Shown: positions 9,663 through 17,588, counted from the stretch's first letter. The stretch is 64,000 nt of DNA from an uncultured Clostridia bacterium (GCA_946537885.1 CAMNGC010000007.1:1-64000); one strand, 5' to 3'. A program made the numbers and translations. The notes: generated by a model from the sequence alone, not told the origin.

Positions 9663-10340
9663 ATGAGAAAGATTTTGATTGTAGAAGATGAACAGGACCT
9701 CAGAGATCTATTGGATAACTATCTGACCAATGAGGGGTACGAAGTTTCCAAAGCGGGCGACGGCGTGGAAGCTTTATCTTTGTTCTCTAAATATACTTAT
9801 GATCTTGTCGTACTGGACATTATGATACCCAAGATCGACGGCTTTGGTGTCTGTGAGGTCATTAAGAAACAGTCGACAGTGCCGGTCGTATTTCTTTCGG
9901 CATTAAGTGATGAAGGGTCCCAGATCAAGGGCTATGATAAGTCGGCCGATGATTATGTAACGAAGCCTTTTTCGATGCCTGTTTTTCTGCGGAAAGTAAA
10001 TGCACTTATGCGGAGAAATGACAAATCGAACTCTTCAGGTAGTAATCCGCTTTGCGTATGTGGAGATATAGTAATAAATAAGGATACGATGGAAGTATTA
10101 GTCGGCAGCAAACCGGTAATACTTACGGTAAAGGAATTTGACCTGCTCCTGACTTTAGTCAGGAATCCAGGAAGGATATTTACCAGGGAAATGCTTTTGG
10201 ATCTTTTGTGGGATTACGATTCTCTGGTGGACGAACGCATCGTTGACAGTCATATAAAGAATCTTCGCCACAAGATGGGCGGAGAATATATTGAGACCGT
10301 TCGCGGAAGGGGATATAGAATTGCAAAGAAAGATAACTAG
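9663..10340 (+). CDS. OmpR/PhoB-family response regulator
   Basis: A 225-residue response regulator. The receiver domain has the acidic pair VEDE (8-10), phospho-acceptor D52 in VVLDIMIP, and YVTKPFS with the conserved Lys. The C-terminal winged helix ends RHKMGGEYIETVRGRGYRI, typical of the OmpR/PhoB DNA-binding domain. The sensor kinase gene follows with a 20-base overlap. No ribosome site precedes the ATG, and a TATAAT box sits six bases upstream. Its likely targets are its own promoter and the lipoprotein gene at 11797, because both carry the same 19-base word. Confidence 0.93.
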   Translation: MRKILIVEDEQDLRDLLDNYLTNEGYEVSKAGDGVEALSLFSKYTYDLVVLDIMIPKIDGFGVCEVIKKQSTVPVVFLSALSDEGSQIKGYDKSADDYVTKPFSMPVFLRKVNALMRRNDKSNSSGSNPLCVCGDIVINKDTMEVLVGSKPVILTVKEFDLLLTLVRNPGRIFTREMLLDLLWDYDSLVDERIVDSHIKNLRHKMGGEYIETVRGRGYRIAKKDN

Positions 10341-11721
10341 AAGCCTCTCTCTAAAAGTGTTCATAATCTCGTTCCTTGTTCAGCTATTTGCCGGCGCCCT
10401 CATCTGCACAGTTTTGTATTTAAAGACACCGCCTCATTCGGCAAGAGGTGAATTGGCAGATCTTGTTATAAAACTTGGTGATTGCAACCGGGAAGAGGCC
10501 GGAATTCTGGTAGACGGATTCATAGATAGAACCAATATCGATATTGCTGTTTATGATGATCCCGGCATTATGGGCAGTTTTAATATTTTCGATGAAGAAC
10601 AATTGCTGACAGACTTTGGCACCAAAACTTTGAAATCAGTCGGCGATGTTCGCAAAGCTTATGAATCGGATATTGACGGCTTTGGTTTTGGAAACAGCGG
10701 TTTTAAGTTAAAAGACAGTGAAAACTATTATGTCCTTACATATTTTGACTCAGGCACAATGCTTAATACCATGGATACATCAATCAGAGACAGTCTTCCT
10801 CTAATAGTAGCAGTTGTGATCTTTTTGTCACTTGTAACTTCAGTTATCTATACAATCCTTTTTGCCAGACCCGTTAAGCAGTTAAGCAAATACTCAAGTG
10901 AGATGGCAAAACTGGACTTTAATATCAAATGCCCTGATAAAAGGAAGGATGAGATCGGTGATCTTGCACGTGATCTGAATCTAATGTCTGCTACGCTTGA
11001 TCAGAAGATAAAACAACTCCGGGAAGAGATAGTAAGAGTGCATGAACTTGAGCAGCAAAAGGAAACATTCTTTGCGGCGGCTTCACATGAATTAAAAACC
11101 CCTGTAACCATACTGGAAGGAAATCTGCGTGGAATGATCGAAGGTATGGAACCCTATAACGATTACGACGAGTATCTGTCCAGATCCTTGCGCACCGTCA
11201 AACGTATGGAAAGCCTTATTAACGAGATCCTCACAGTATCTAAGATGCAGTCTGCTTCCGGGATAACCATGGAAAATATTGACCTGTGCTGTGTTATGGA
11301 TGAGAAGATAAACGAGTTGAATGATCTTTTCAAGATAAGGAATATATCTGTCGAAAAGAATATAGAAAAAGATATGATTATCGAGGGCAACAAGGAATTG
11401 ACATCACTTGCCATAGGTGCCTTTATCAGCAATGCAGTTTTCTATTCCTCGGAGGGCTCGAAGATAACGATAGAAATATATAAGGAACCGGGAATTGTTG
11501 TCACTGAGATCCGTAATTCCAATGCTCATATTGACGGGAAAGACCTTGAACACCTTTTTGAACCGTTTTACAGGAGTGATGCTTCAAGAAGCCGTAGAAG
11601 CGGTGGAAGCGGTCTTGGTCTTTATATTGCACAGCTCATTGTCACTAGACAGAATGGTGAATGCGGGATATCCAACGATGGTGATGACGTAATGGCAAGA
11701 GTTGTTTTCCCCTCCACATAA
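10321..11721 (+). CDS. Sensor histidine kinase (HAMP, HisKA, HATPase)
   Basis: Partner kinase of the preceding regulator. I place the start at TTG 10321, eight bases after GGAAGGGG; this gives a basic N-terminus and a first membrane helix (about 10-30), an extracytoplasmic sensor loop of roughly 130 residues, a second helix near 160-183, HAMP, then ASHELKTP with phospho-acceptor H256. The ATPase part has the N box (GAFISNAVFYS), FEPFYRSD and the G box GGSGLGLYIA. About 466 residues. It overlaps the regulator gene by 20 bases, so translation is probably coupled. The loop sequence does not tell me the signal. The last codons overlap copy 2 of the 19-base repeat. Confidence 0.88.
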   Translation: MQRKITRSLSLKVFIISFLVQLFAGALICTVLYLKTPPHSARGELADLVIKLGDCNREEAGILVDGFIDRTNIDIAVYDDPGIMGSFNIFDEEQLLTDFGTKTLKSVGDVRKAYESDIDGFGFGNSGFKLKDSENYYVLTYFDSGTMLNTMDTSIRDSLPLIVAVVIFLSLVTSVIYTILFARPVKQLSKYSSEMAKLDFNIKCPDKRKDEIGDLARDLNLMSATLDQKIKQLREEIVRVHELEQQKETFFAAASHELKTPVTILEGNLRGMIEGMEPYNDYDEYLSRSLRTVKRMESLINEILTVSKMQSASGITMENIDLCCVMDEKINELNDLFKIRNISVEKNIEKDMIIEGNKELTSLAIGAFISNAVFYSSEGSKITIEIYKEPGIVVTEIRNSNAHIDGKDLEHLFEPFYRSDASRSRRSGGSGLGLYIAQLIVTRQNGECGISNDGDDVMARVVFPST

Positions 11722-11730
11722 AATACACAT
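11712..11730 (+). repeat. Second copy of the 19-base word CTCCACATAAAATACACAT
   Basis: Exact match to 9625-9643. It covers the last codons and stop of the kinase gene and lies 66 bases before the lipoprotein start. The right arm of the palindrome found at copy 1 is missing here, so only the direct-repeat word is shared. Best reading: a regulator binding site placed before both transcription starts. A recent duplication is the alternative. Confidence 0.5.
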
Positions 11731-11751
11731 TGCTTCCATTTTGGATCCCTC

Positions 11752-11782
11752 TTCGTTTAGTACCATCTTGGTAAAGAACGAA
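11752..11782 (+). promoter_or_regulatory. Hairpin in front of the lipoprotein ribosome site
   Basis: Two nested inverted repeats: TTCGTT (11752-11757) with AACGAA (11777-11782), and TACCA (11761-11765) with TGGTA (11769-11773), separated by a three-by-three internal loop. The stem ends two bases before the AAGGAG ribosome site (11783-11788). It has no T run, so it is not a terminator. It may affect mRNA stability or translation. Seen directly; role unknown. Confidence 0.4.
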
Positions 11783-11796
11783 AAGGAGTGAAGAAA

Positions 11797-13179
11797 ATGA
11801 AAAAGAAAATAATAACTATGACTGCCACGATATTAATGCTCGGTTCAGTAGTATTTGCCATGTCGGGATGCCGGACGCATCATCCTAAGCTTATAAACCA
11901 TATGACACAAAAAGAGCTGAATGAGGTGACTGAGACCGGATTTCAGCTCCCGGACAAACCTTGGGAGCAATACATATCTGAACCGGAGTCGGATTATGAT
12001 AGCCTGAAGGACAAGGTTTACATCGGTACAGAATATGGAGCAATTGTATATGGTGATCCCTGCTTTGTTTCAATGCTGCCGGATAATTACGATGGCGGCG
12101 CCGGAGAGTTAGTATTCTTATATTTCTCAGCATCCACTTCGGAGACAACAGAGCACCTGATCACTTTCGACAGTTATGAAGATCTTAAAGCAAAACTACG
12201 TGCTGAATATGATGCCATGATCGCGGAGGGATATCAGAGCGTACCGGCAGATGAGAGCTACAACACCCAGATCGCCCTTTATGATGCATTAATGTCCGGA
12301 CAGGCTGAAGTGATAGAACAAAGTATTATATCCGAGTATTGTGAATCATATTATTCCCGGGAAAACGCATCTTCTGACAATAACAGTATGTACTGGGAGA
12401 TGGATGAGGATAAGGTTGATCTGATAAAGGACTCTGTTCACGAATACCATTTCTACGATGAAGAGCTCGATCAGAGATTTGTTGTTCATGTTACCTTGCC
12501 GCCTTCATATGATCCTGACCGGGAATATCCTGCACTTGTAATGACAGATGCCGTCTGGCGCTTCAACGATGTTGTGTCCCTTTATGATGCCATGAAAGCA
12601 GACAAAGCAAAGCCGCAGTATCTTATAACGATTGGATTTGAATATGATATTGACGGATGGGACAATGAAGTCAGAGCCAGTATACTTTGTGACAATAAGA
12701 AAGGATTTCTTGATTTTATAACAGATAATATGATGCCGTATCTGAACGAGACATATTTATTCGATACGGAGGCATCCACCCTGTTCGGACATTCACAAGG
12801 AGGTGTGTTTACGCACTATGCTGCATTCAATTATGACAGATATGAGAATAAACCTTTCAAGAATTATATAATCGGCAGTCCGACATTTTGGACTCCTTAC
12901 TTTACTGAAGTTAGTGACTACAACGAGTATAAGACTGAGTATGGCTATTTTGACAGATGTGATTCTTATGACAGGAACATTTTTATCACTGCCGGCGATC
13001 AGGAGGATGCCGACTATGCAGAGTATTACGGAGACAACGATTCCACATTGGAAGGTGTCGAACATCTTAAAGAGAGATTGGACCGGTACGGTATATCTTC
13101 ATATAGTATAAAGATATATACTAGCCACCACTATCAATATGTTCCTGAAATGCTGTTGGAATATATTTGCGATTTATAA
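11797..13179 (+). CDS. Lipoprotein with esterase (alpha/beta hydrolase) domain
   Basis: A 460-residue secreted lipoprotein. The signal peptide ends FAMSGC with lipidated C25. After a 200-residue region of unknown fold comes a putative-esterase (enterochelin-esterase/esterase D type) domain: LPPSYDPDREYP, nucleophile S333 in GHSQGG, an acid near ITAGDQED, and the final SHHYQYVPEML histidine. It would hydrolyse an ester outside the cell, perhaps a plant-fibre or peptide-siderophore ester; the substrate is unknown. ATG 11797 is chosen because AAGGAG (11783-11788) overlaps the alternative GTG at 11788. A close paralog lies at 14373. The gene follows the two-component pair and probably belongs to its regulon. 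Confidence 0.82.
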   Translation: MKKKIITMTATILMLGSVVFAMSGCRTHHPKLINHMTQKELNEVTETGFQLPDKPWEQYISEPESDYDSLKDKVYIGTEYGAIVYGDPCFVSMLPDNYDGGAGELVFLYFSASTSETTEHLITFDSYEDLKAKLRAEYDAMIAEGYQSVPADESYNTQIALYDALMSGQAEVIEQSIISEYCESYYSRENASSDNNSMYWEMDEDKVDLIKDSVHEYHFYDEELDQRFVVHVTLPPSYDPDREYPALVMTDAVWRFNDVVSLYDAMKADKAKPQYLITIGFEYDIDGWDNEVRASILCDNKKGFLDFITDNMMPYLNETYLFDTEASTLFGHSQGGVFTHYAAFNYDRYENKPFKNYIIGSPTFWTPYFTEVSDYNEYKTEYGYFDRCDSYDRNIFITAGDQEDADYAEYYGDNDSTLEGVEHLKERLDRYGISSYSIKIYTSHHYQYVPEMLLEYICDL

Positions 13180-13226
13180 AGAGCAAGACTGATCATCAGA
13201 TAAGTCCAAAGAACTTGTATTATTAA

Positions 13227-13385
13227 CAACTGAGCAAGAACATCAATAAACCAATCTGCGAGATTATGGCCTCTCCCGGCATTGAATTTGGAAAGAGTAA
13301 AGTGACAGAGATATTGAATCGGTTAGATCATGAGCCATGCTATGCTTTCCGCCGGTTCCTGAAATCCCTGGGCGTTATCCTGTAA
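13227..13385 (+). pseudogene. Remnant of a winged-helix-like coding region
   Basis: Between the esterase gene and the AraC gene an open stretch reads LSKNINKPICEIMASPGIEF then GKSKVTEILNRLDH, which looks like the C-terminal winged helix of a transcription factor or AlbA-type ATP-binding protein. It begins right after a stop, has no start codon or ribosome site, and runs into the 3' end of the opposite-strand AraC gene (stop 13383-13385). I read it as a decayed gene end, probably left by replacement of the neighbouring DNA. The family is a guess. Confidence 0.35.
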
Positions 13386-14251
13386 CATTTGACGAACTGC
13401 TCTGTCAAATAACTGGATGAGGCAAATCCGACAGCCGATGCTATCATACCAACTGACATATCTGAGGTGGAGAGCATATCCATGGCTTTGTCGAGTCTGT
13501 ATCTGATCAGATACTCGTTGGGAGTGTGCCCCGTATAATTCTTGAATATGTTATTGCAGCTTGATCTGCTTACGCTACCTGCATGAGCTATGTTATCCAG
13601 CGACAGGTGTTCAGTGTAGTTCTCCTTGATAAATCCGATCATCTCCTTCAGGCATTCTATATGCTGATATCTCAAAGTGGAGAACTCCGTCTTGTTATGA
13701 GAAGCATATTTCAGAACGTAATGCCACAGATCAAAGAAATGCCTCGTTATCTCAAACTGGTTGCCCCTCGATAAATTAATGGCGCGTGTTATCTTTGCGA
13801 TCTCACCGGAGACAGGATCATCGGCTTTCCACAGTATGTACTGGAGATCAGGATCTGATATGACCGGCAATATGTATTCCGTTTCAACTTCTGCGGATGA
13901 TATCAGCAGCTTGGGATGTATGACCGTTATTATGTATGTGCAGTATGTGTTGTCGGAATCTGTCGAATAATGAAGCTGCTTTGAATTGATGAAGATCGTG
14001 TCTCCCTCATTTACGGTTATAAGACTTCCGTTGATGTTGTAAGCCATCTTGCCGGTAAGGACCGTCATCAGCTCCACATCCTCATGCCAATGGACTTTAC
14101 GTATCCAGGGCGACGAACCGTCCATATGCCCCTCGAAAGAATACGACGGAAAAGAAGGATCGTCATAATTCACGATCTCCGAACGGTCATCACGCTGCCT
14201 GATCATAGCGCGCCATTGTTCGCGCTTTGTAAGATAACGTTCATTCTTCAT
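13340..14251 (-). CDS. AraC-family regulator (cupin sensor plus HTH)
   Basis: A 303-residue AraC/XylS regulator. The N-terminal half is a cupin-type ligand domain (KVHWHEDVELMTVLTGKM, then GDTIFINSKQLH); the C-terminal 100 residues hold the two helix-turn-helix motifs (LSLDNIAHAGSVSRSSCNN, VGMIASAVGFASSSYLTEQF) and end ITPRDFRNRRK. Ribosome site GAGGT precedes the ATG. It diverges from the esterase lipoprotein at 14373, its most likely target. A paralog at 20117 shares the opening NYDDP(S/A)FPSY and the cupin motif, and faces an ABC exporter. The ligand is unknown. Confidence 0.9.
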   Translation of the reverse strand: MKNERYLTKREQWRAMIRQRDDRSEIVNYDDPSFPSYSFEGHMDGSSPWIRKVHWHEDVELMTVLTGKMAYNINGSLITVNEGDTIFINSKQLHYSTDSDNTYCTYIITVIHPKLLISSAEVETEYILPVISDPDLQYILWKADDPVSGEIAKITRAINLSRGNQFEITRHFFDLWHYVLKYASHNKTEFSTLRYQHIECLKEMIGFIKENYTEHLSLDNIAHAGSVSRSSCNNIFKNYTGHTPNEYLIRYRLDKAMDMLSTSDMSVGMIASAVGFASSSYLTEQFVKCYRITPRDFRNRRKA

Positions 14252-14284
14252 GTTCTTACCTCGTTTTTGCCGAGTAGATTACGA

Positions 14285-14342
14285 TATTGTTATAAAAACT
14301 GCTATTATTCTGCTATTTTACGGCAGTAAAGTCAACTATAAT
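14285..14342 (+). promoter_or_regulatory. AraC operator candidates and promoter of the second esterase gene
   Basis: Between the divergent genes are TATTGTTATAAAA (14285-14297), a direct repeat CTGCTATT at 14299-14306 and 14310-14317 (11-base period, one helical turn, as AraC half-sites often are), CTATTTTACGGC (14313-14324) and a -10 box TATAAT (14337-14342). The first and the CTATTTTAC element recur with one or two changes at 21068 and 21047, in front of the paralogous AraC gene. No good -35 is visible, as expected for an activated promoter. Confidence 0.5.
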
Positions 14343-14372
14343 GATAACAATCAAACTCAAATGAGGTCATCT

Positions 14373-15878
14373 ATGAAAAAGACACTTTCGATTGCTTTAT
14401 CAGCATTACTGATATTCTCACTTTGCTCCTGCAGCGACAAGAACACTGTCGAGCCTGTAGAGACAATACCCGAACAGGAGATCAAACTCGTAAATCACAT
14501 GACCGAAGCGGAATTGGCAGGAGTAAATAAACACTCTCTGACTCTTCTCGACGAGCCTGTCGTAACTGACCCGCTGGGGGCATTTAATAACAGCGAACAT
14601 ACGCTTCAGATCGAATACAGGAAATATACTAAGGCCGATCTGATGGCAGGGCTTGAAGCAACCAGGGATACCATACCGGAGGAGGACTATCAGCGATCGC
14701 TGGATTATTACAACAGTTTGGAAGACGATTACTCAGAGTCTTTCCCCGAATATTTTCTGTTGGACGGTCAGGTATTATTTGATATGCAGGTCATTCCCGA
14801 ATCGTACGATGGCGGAAGTATAGATTTCACTTCCACTTATGCTGACGGAACTGTTGAAGAACACCATTGTGAGAACCTTGACGAATACCTGGATTACGTA
14901 AAGGAACAGTGCATCTCAGACGGCAGATCCCAACAGGATGCGGAACTTACGGCTGCAAAGGTCAAACTGGCAGTAGAACTGTTCAGCAACGGAGATTATG
15001 AGACACTTCCCGAAGGGACTGTCGATCTGACAGATCCTTCATTTACAGATGATCCTGTTGCAGGTGACTACAGAACAGAGTGGGAATTTGATCGCGGTGA
15101 GGTAGAAAAGATCCGTGACAGTATAGATGAGATATCGATATACGACGAAGAACTGGATACCGAATTTCTGGTTCATGTCGTATTGCCGCCATCCTATGAT
15201 CCGTCCAAGACCTATCCAGTCTTCTTCCTGACAGACGGTGTCTGGAGGTTCGGGGATTCGCCCAAGCTTCGCAAAGCCATGGAGGATGGAGAGGCATCTG
15301 ATGTGATAATAGTTACCCTGGGATATAACTACAATATAAACGGTGCAGACGGTGTTACCAGGTTCAGCTATCTGGTCCCTGAGCGCGCAAAGCTCCTGAA
15401 TTTTATCACCGATAACCTTATGCCTTATCTCGGAGAGAACTATAAGATCAATTACGGTGCATCTACCCTGTACGGACATTCGGACGGAGGTGTTTTCGCT
15501 GAATATGCATTATTCAGTTCAGATACATACGAGAATCAGCCGTTTGGAAATTATATAATTGGAAGTCCGGCGTTCTGGGGGTTGTACAGCGAACCTGATG
15601 CAATGGATCTTAAGGGCTATCAGAATGACTACGGTTATTGGGACCGCAATGCTTCGATCAACAAGCATGTCTTCCTCTGCGGAGGCTCTCAGGAAGATCC
15701 CGATTATGCCGATAAATATAACGGCAATCCGACAACTCTGGAAGGGCTTGAAGCACTTAAGAATGATCTTACTTCACACGGTGCGGATGTAACGTATAAG
15801 CTTTATGAATCACATCATTATCAGTATATTCCGGAGATGCTCGTCGAGTATCTGAAGACGGCTTATCCGGCGAAGTAA
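14373..15878 (+). CDS. Lipoprotein with esterase (alpha/beta hydrolase) domain, paralog of 11797
   Basis: A 501-residue lipoprotein; the signal peptide ends SLCSC, with C20 as the likely lipid anchor. ATG 14373 follows GAGG by six bases and gives the cleanest signal peptide; two in-frame starts upstream lack this. The esterase domain has LPPSYDPSKTYP, nucleophile S370 in GHSDGG, CGGSQEDPDYAD and the closing ESHHYQYIPEML. It shares with the paralog the N-terminal phrase LVNHMTEAEL / LINHMTQKEL, so the whole protein was duplicated, not only the catalytic part. It diverges from the AraC gene and is followed after 13 bases by a nitroreductase gene. The substrate is unknown. Confidence 0.82.
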   Translation: MKKTLSIALSALLIFSLCSCSDKNTVEPVETIPEQEIKLVNHMTEAELAGVNKHSLTLLDEPVVTDPLGAFNNSEHTLQIEYRKYTKADLMAGLEATRDTIPEEDYQRSLDYYNSLEDDYSESFPEYFLLDGQVLFDMQVIPESYDGGSIDFTSTYADGTVEEHHCENLDEYLDYVKEQCISDGRSQQDAELTAAKVKLAVELFSNGDYETLPEGTVDLTDPSFTDDPVAGDYRTEWEFDRGEVEKIRDSIDEISIYDEELDTEFLVHVVLPPSYDPSKTYPVFFLTDGVWRFGDSPKLRKAMEDGEASDVIIVTLGYNYNINGADGVTRFSYLVPERAKLLNFITDNLMPYLGENYKINYGASTLYGHSDGGVFAEYALFSSDTYENQPFGNYIIGSPAFWGLYSEPDAMDLKGYQNDYGYWDRNASINKHVFLCGGSQEDPDYADKYNGNPTTLEGLEALKNDLTSHGADVTYKLYESHHYQYIPEMLVEYLKTAYPAK

Positions 15879-15891
15879 AAGGAGGCGCAGT

Positions 15892-16509
15892 ATGGAATTC
15901 TATGATGCAGTCAATAACAGACGAAGTGTTCGGGATTTTACTGACGAAGCGATTCCTAAAGAGGCTCTGATGAGGATCATCGATGCGGCATATAGAGCGC
16001 CTGCGAATGATCACTTCACTGACTGGCATTTTGTGATAGTGCAGGATAAAGAGGTTATGAGACAGGTACTGAGCGGCGTGCCTCAGGATCTGACAGTAAG
16101 AGATGTGGACGATATGACATTCATATCGGATCCTGTCCAGAAGCAGAGCTATCAGATCGCAGTCCCGAAGCAGTACCGTATGCTCATCGATGCCGCTGCC
16201 GTGATAATACCGCTGATGAAGCGCAAGGTCGACATACTGCATCCTTCCGATCTGTCCGATCTTAATTGTTATGCTTCCGTATGGTGCAGCATCGAGAACC
16301 TCTGGCTCGCTGCTACGTCCGAAGGATACGGATGTAATCTGAGGATACCCCGCGGCAATGAGGAAAGCGTGGCACAGAGCGTGCTGGGATTTCCTGATGA
16401 ATATCTGATCCCGTGCTTTATAGGGATCGGCCGCCAGGCACCAGATGCAGTTCTTACTAAGAGGATCCCGGCCGACCTTAAGATGCAGATCCATTGGGAT
16501 AAGTTCTGA
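15892..16509 (+). CDS. Nitroreductase-family flavoprotein
   Basis: A 205-residue FMN enzyme of the nitroreductase superfamily. The opening MEFYDAVNNRRSVRDFTDEA and APANDHFTDWHFVIVQ are the FMN-phosphate and ring contacts; GYGCNLRIP and FIGIGRQAP close the fold. Such enzymes reduce quinones, nitro compounds or enones with NAD(P)H. Ribosome site GGAGG lies seven bases before the ATG, 13 bases after the esterase gene, so the two are likely one transcript under the AraC regulator. The link suggests processing of an aromatic ester released outside the cell, but that is inference. Confidence 0.88.
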   Translation: MEFYDAVNNRRSVRDFTDEAIPKEALMRIIDAAYRAPANDHFTDWHFVIVQDKEVMRQVLSGVPQDLTVRDVDDMTFISDPVQKQSYQIAVPKQYRMLIDAAAVIIPLMKRKVDILHPSDLSDLNCYASVWCSIENLWLAATSEGYGCNLRIPRGNEESVAQSVLGFPDEYLIPCFIGIGRQAPDAVLTKRIPADLKMQIHWDKF

Positions 16510-16612
16510 TGTGCTCCTGAGTGATATTCTTCTCTAGGAAATGAACCTGTCTTCTGTTGATCCCTTAGTCAAGAAAATCATTAGGATAACAGATTAAATA
16601 AGGCAGTTGAAA

Positions 16613-16641
16613 TTGACAATGAGTATGTAATGTTTTACTAT
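16613..16641 (+). promoter_or_regulatory. Strong sigma-A type promoter for the leader/GNAT unit
   Basis: TTGACA (16613-16618), a 17-base spacer, and TACTAT (16636-16641). This is the closest match to the vegetative consensus I found in the window. Transcription would start near 16648, just before the AAGGAGG (16651-16657) of the leader peptide. A strong promoter followed by an attenuator fits constitutive initiation with regulated read-through. Confidence 0.75.
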
Positions 16642-16665
16642 CACCAACAAAAGGAGGCTGTATTC

Positions 16666-16752
16666 ATGCGAACAAATATAATGCCCATGATGTATATGTA
16701 CACTCATATATATGATCGAACATCATATGGCATTGATAGCGCGCAAGAATAA
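16666..16752 (+). CDS. 28-codon regulatory leader peptide
   Basis: AAGGAGG with an eight-base spacer precedes ATG 16666. The peptide has 28 residues, with MPMMYMY at positions 6-12 and YDRTSYGIDSAQE at the end, then TAA. Five Met and four Tyr codons stand in a short frame that has no other coding purpose. An intrinsic terminator begins 27 bases after the stop, and the acetyltransferase gene follows. This is the layout of drug-inducible attenuators; from memory, the tet(M) leader of Tn916 is also 28 codons. Codons 15-21 can fold into a hairpin, ATATGAT-cgaac-ATCATAT (16710-16728), which a translating ribosome would melt. Stalling of ribosomes by an antibiotic would then alter folding downstream. 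Confidence 0.7.
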   Translation: MRTNIMPMMYMYTHIYDRTSYGIDSAQE

Positions 16753-16779
16753 CCGTTGCAGATTATTAAGAAGAGTATC

Positions 16780-16816
16780 AAGGCCATTTATCGAACGATA
16801 AGTGGTCTTTTTTATT
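16780..16816 (+). terminator. Intrinsic terminator / attenuator ahead of the GNAT gene
   Basis: A 14-base-pair stem between 16780-16793 and 16796-16809, including two G-U pairs, folds over the sequence TTTATCGAACGATAAG and is followed by a run of T (TCTTTTTTATTTT). It ends 16 bases before the GNAT start, so full-length transcription of the acetyltransferase needs read-through. With the leader peptide upstream it forms an attenuator. Confidence 0.75.
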
Positions 16817-16831
16817 TTCGAGGAGGAGGCT

Positions 16832-17308
16832 ATGAACATCAGAAGGTTCGAAGAACACGATGCCAAAGAAGTTTCAGAACTTATCCGTAAGACGATAAGG
16901 ATATCGAACACTAAGGATTATCCCATTGATCTTATGGAGCAACTTATCGAATCCGAGACGCCGGAGCATGTTCTCGAGAGAGCATCGTGGACGCATTTTT
17001 ATGTCGCGGAAGAACAGGATAACATCATCGGCTGCGGTGCCATCGGACCATATTGGGGCAAGGAAGATGAGAGCAGCCTGTTTACAATTTTCATCTTGCC
17101 GGAGTATCAGGGGAAGGGCATAGGCAGAGCCATTATCGACACGCTCGAAAAGGACGAATTCTTCCTAAGGGCGAAGCGCATCGAGATCCCCGCATCGATA
17201 ACAGGTGTCCCTTTCTATCTTAAGATGGGATATAACTATAAAAACGGAATCACTGAGCCTGATGAAGAACACCTGATCAGGTTGGAAAAGCGGAGGGAAG
17301 TAAGATGA
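16832..17308 (+). CDS. GNAT-family N-acetyltransferase
   Basis: A 158-residue acetyltransferase. The acetyl-CoA binding motif A reads LPEYQGKGIGRAIIDTLE (R/Q-x-x-G-x-G/A at QGKGIG), with motif B near FYLKMGYNYKNG. Ribosome site GGAGGAGG precedes ATG 16832. The substrate is not predictable from sequence. The drug-type attenuator in front suggests that it modifies, or is induced by, a translation-inhibiting antibiotic; this is inference from context. Its stop overlaps the start of the next small frame (ATGA at 17305-17308). Confidence 0.85.
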   Translation: MNIRRFEEHDAKEVSELIRKTIRISNTKDYPIDLMEQLIESETPEHVLERASWTHFYVAEEQDNIIGCGAIGPYWGKEDESSLFTIFILPEYQGKGIGRAIIDTLEKDEFFLRAKRIEIPASITGVPFYLKMGYNYKNGITEPDEEHLIRLEKRREVR

Positions 17309-17448
17309 GTATACGACAAATCGGGGAACAGGATATAACGGATGGTGTTGAAGTTATTATGGAAGTGTCGAAGATGATCTCCGAAGATCTTTTTCAATTG
17401 GCCCATTGCATATATATGGAGGCTTATCGAGCTTGGGACGATTTTTGA
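17305..17448 (+). CDS. Small 47-residue frame, possibly a truncated GNAT start
   Basis: Starts in an ATGA overlap with the GNAT stop, with GGAGGGAAG upstream as ribosome site. The start MSIRQIGEQDITDGVEVIME resembles the first strand and helix of GNAT proteins, and the frame ends after 47 residues with no acetyl-CoA motif. It may be a broken second acetyltransferase gene or a real small protein. The following 188 bases contain no gene that I can support. Confidence 0.4.
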   Translation: MSIRQIGEQDITDGVEVIMEVSKMISEDLFQLAHCIYMEAYRAWDDF

Positions 17449-17536
17449 TACATAGCTTTTACATAACGCAATGAGAAACCTCGTTTCAATATTTTTATGT
17501 AATAAATGTCACAATGTGGCTATTTTCCATTATTCC

Positions 17537-17588
17537 TACCTTTAGGTAAGTATCTTACGAAAAAGTGCATTCTTACATCATTTATAAT
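17537..17588 (+). promoter_or_regulatory. Palindromic operator candidates and -10 box upstream of the 17637 gene
   Basis: TACCT-TT-AGGTA (17537-17548) overlaps TAAG-TAT-CTTA (17547-17557), and a TATAAT -10 box sits at 17583-17588. HxlR-type regulators usually bind short palindromes of this kind next to their own operon, and the broken HxlR gene lies 490 bases downstream, so these may be its former sites. Confidence 0.4.
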
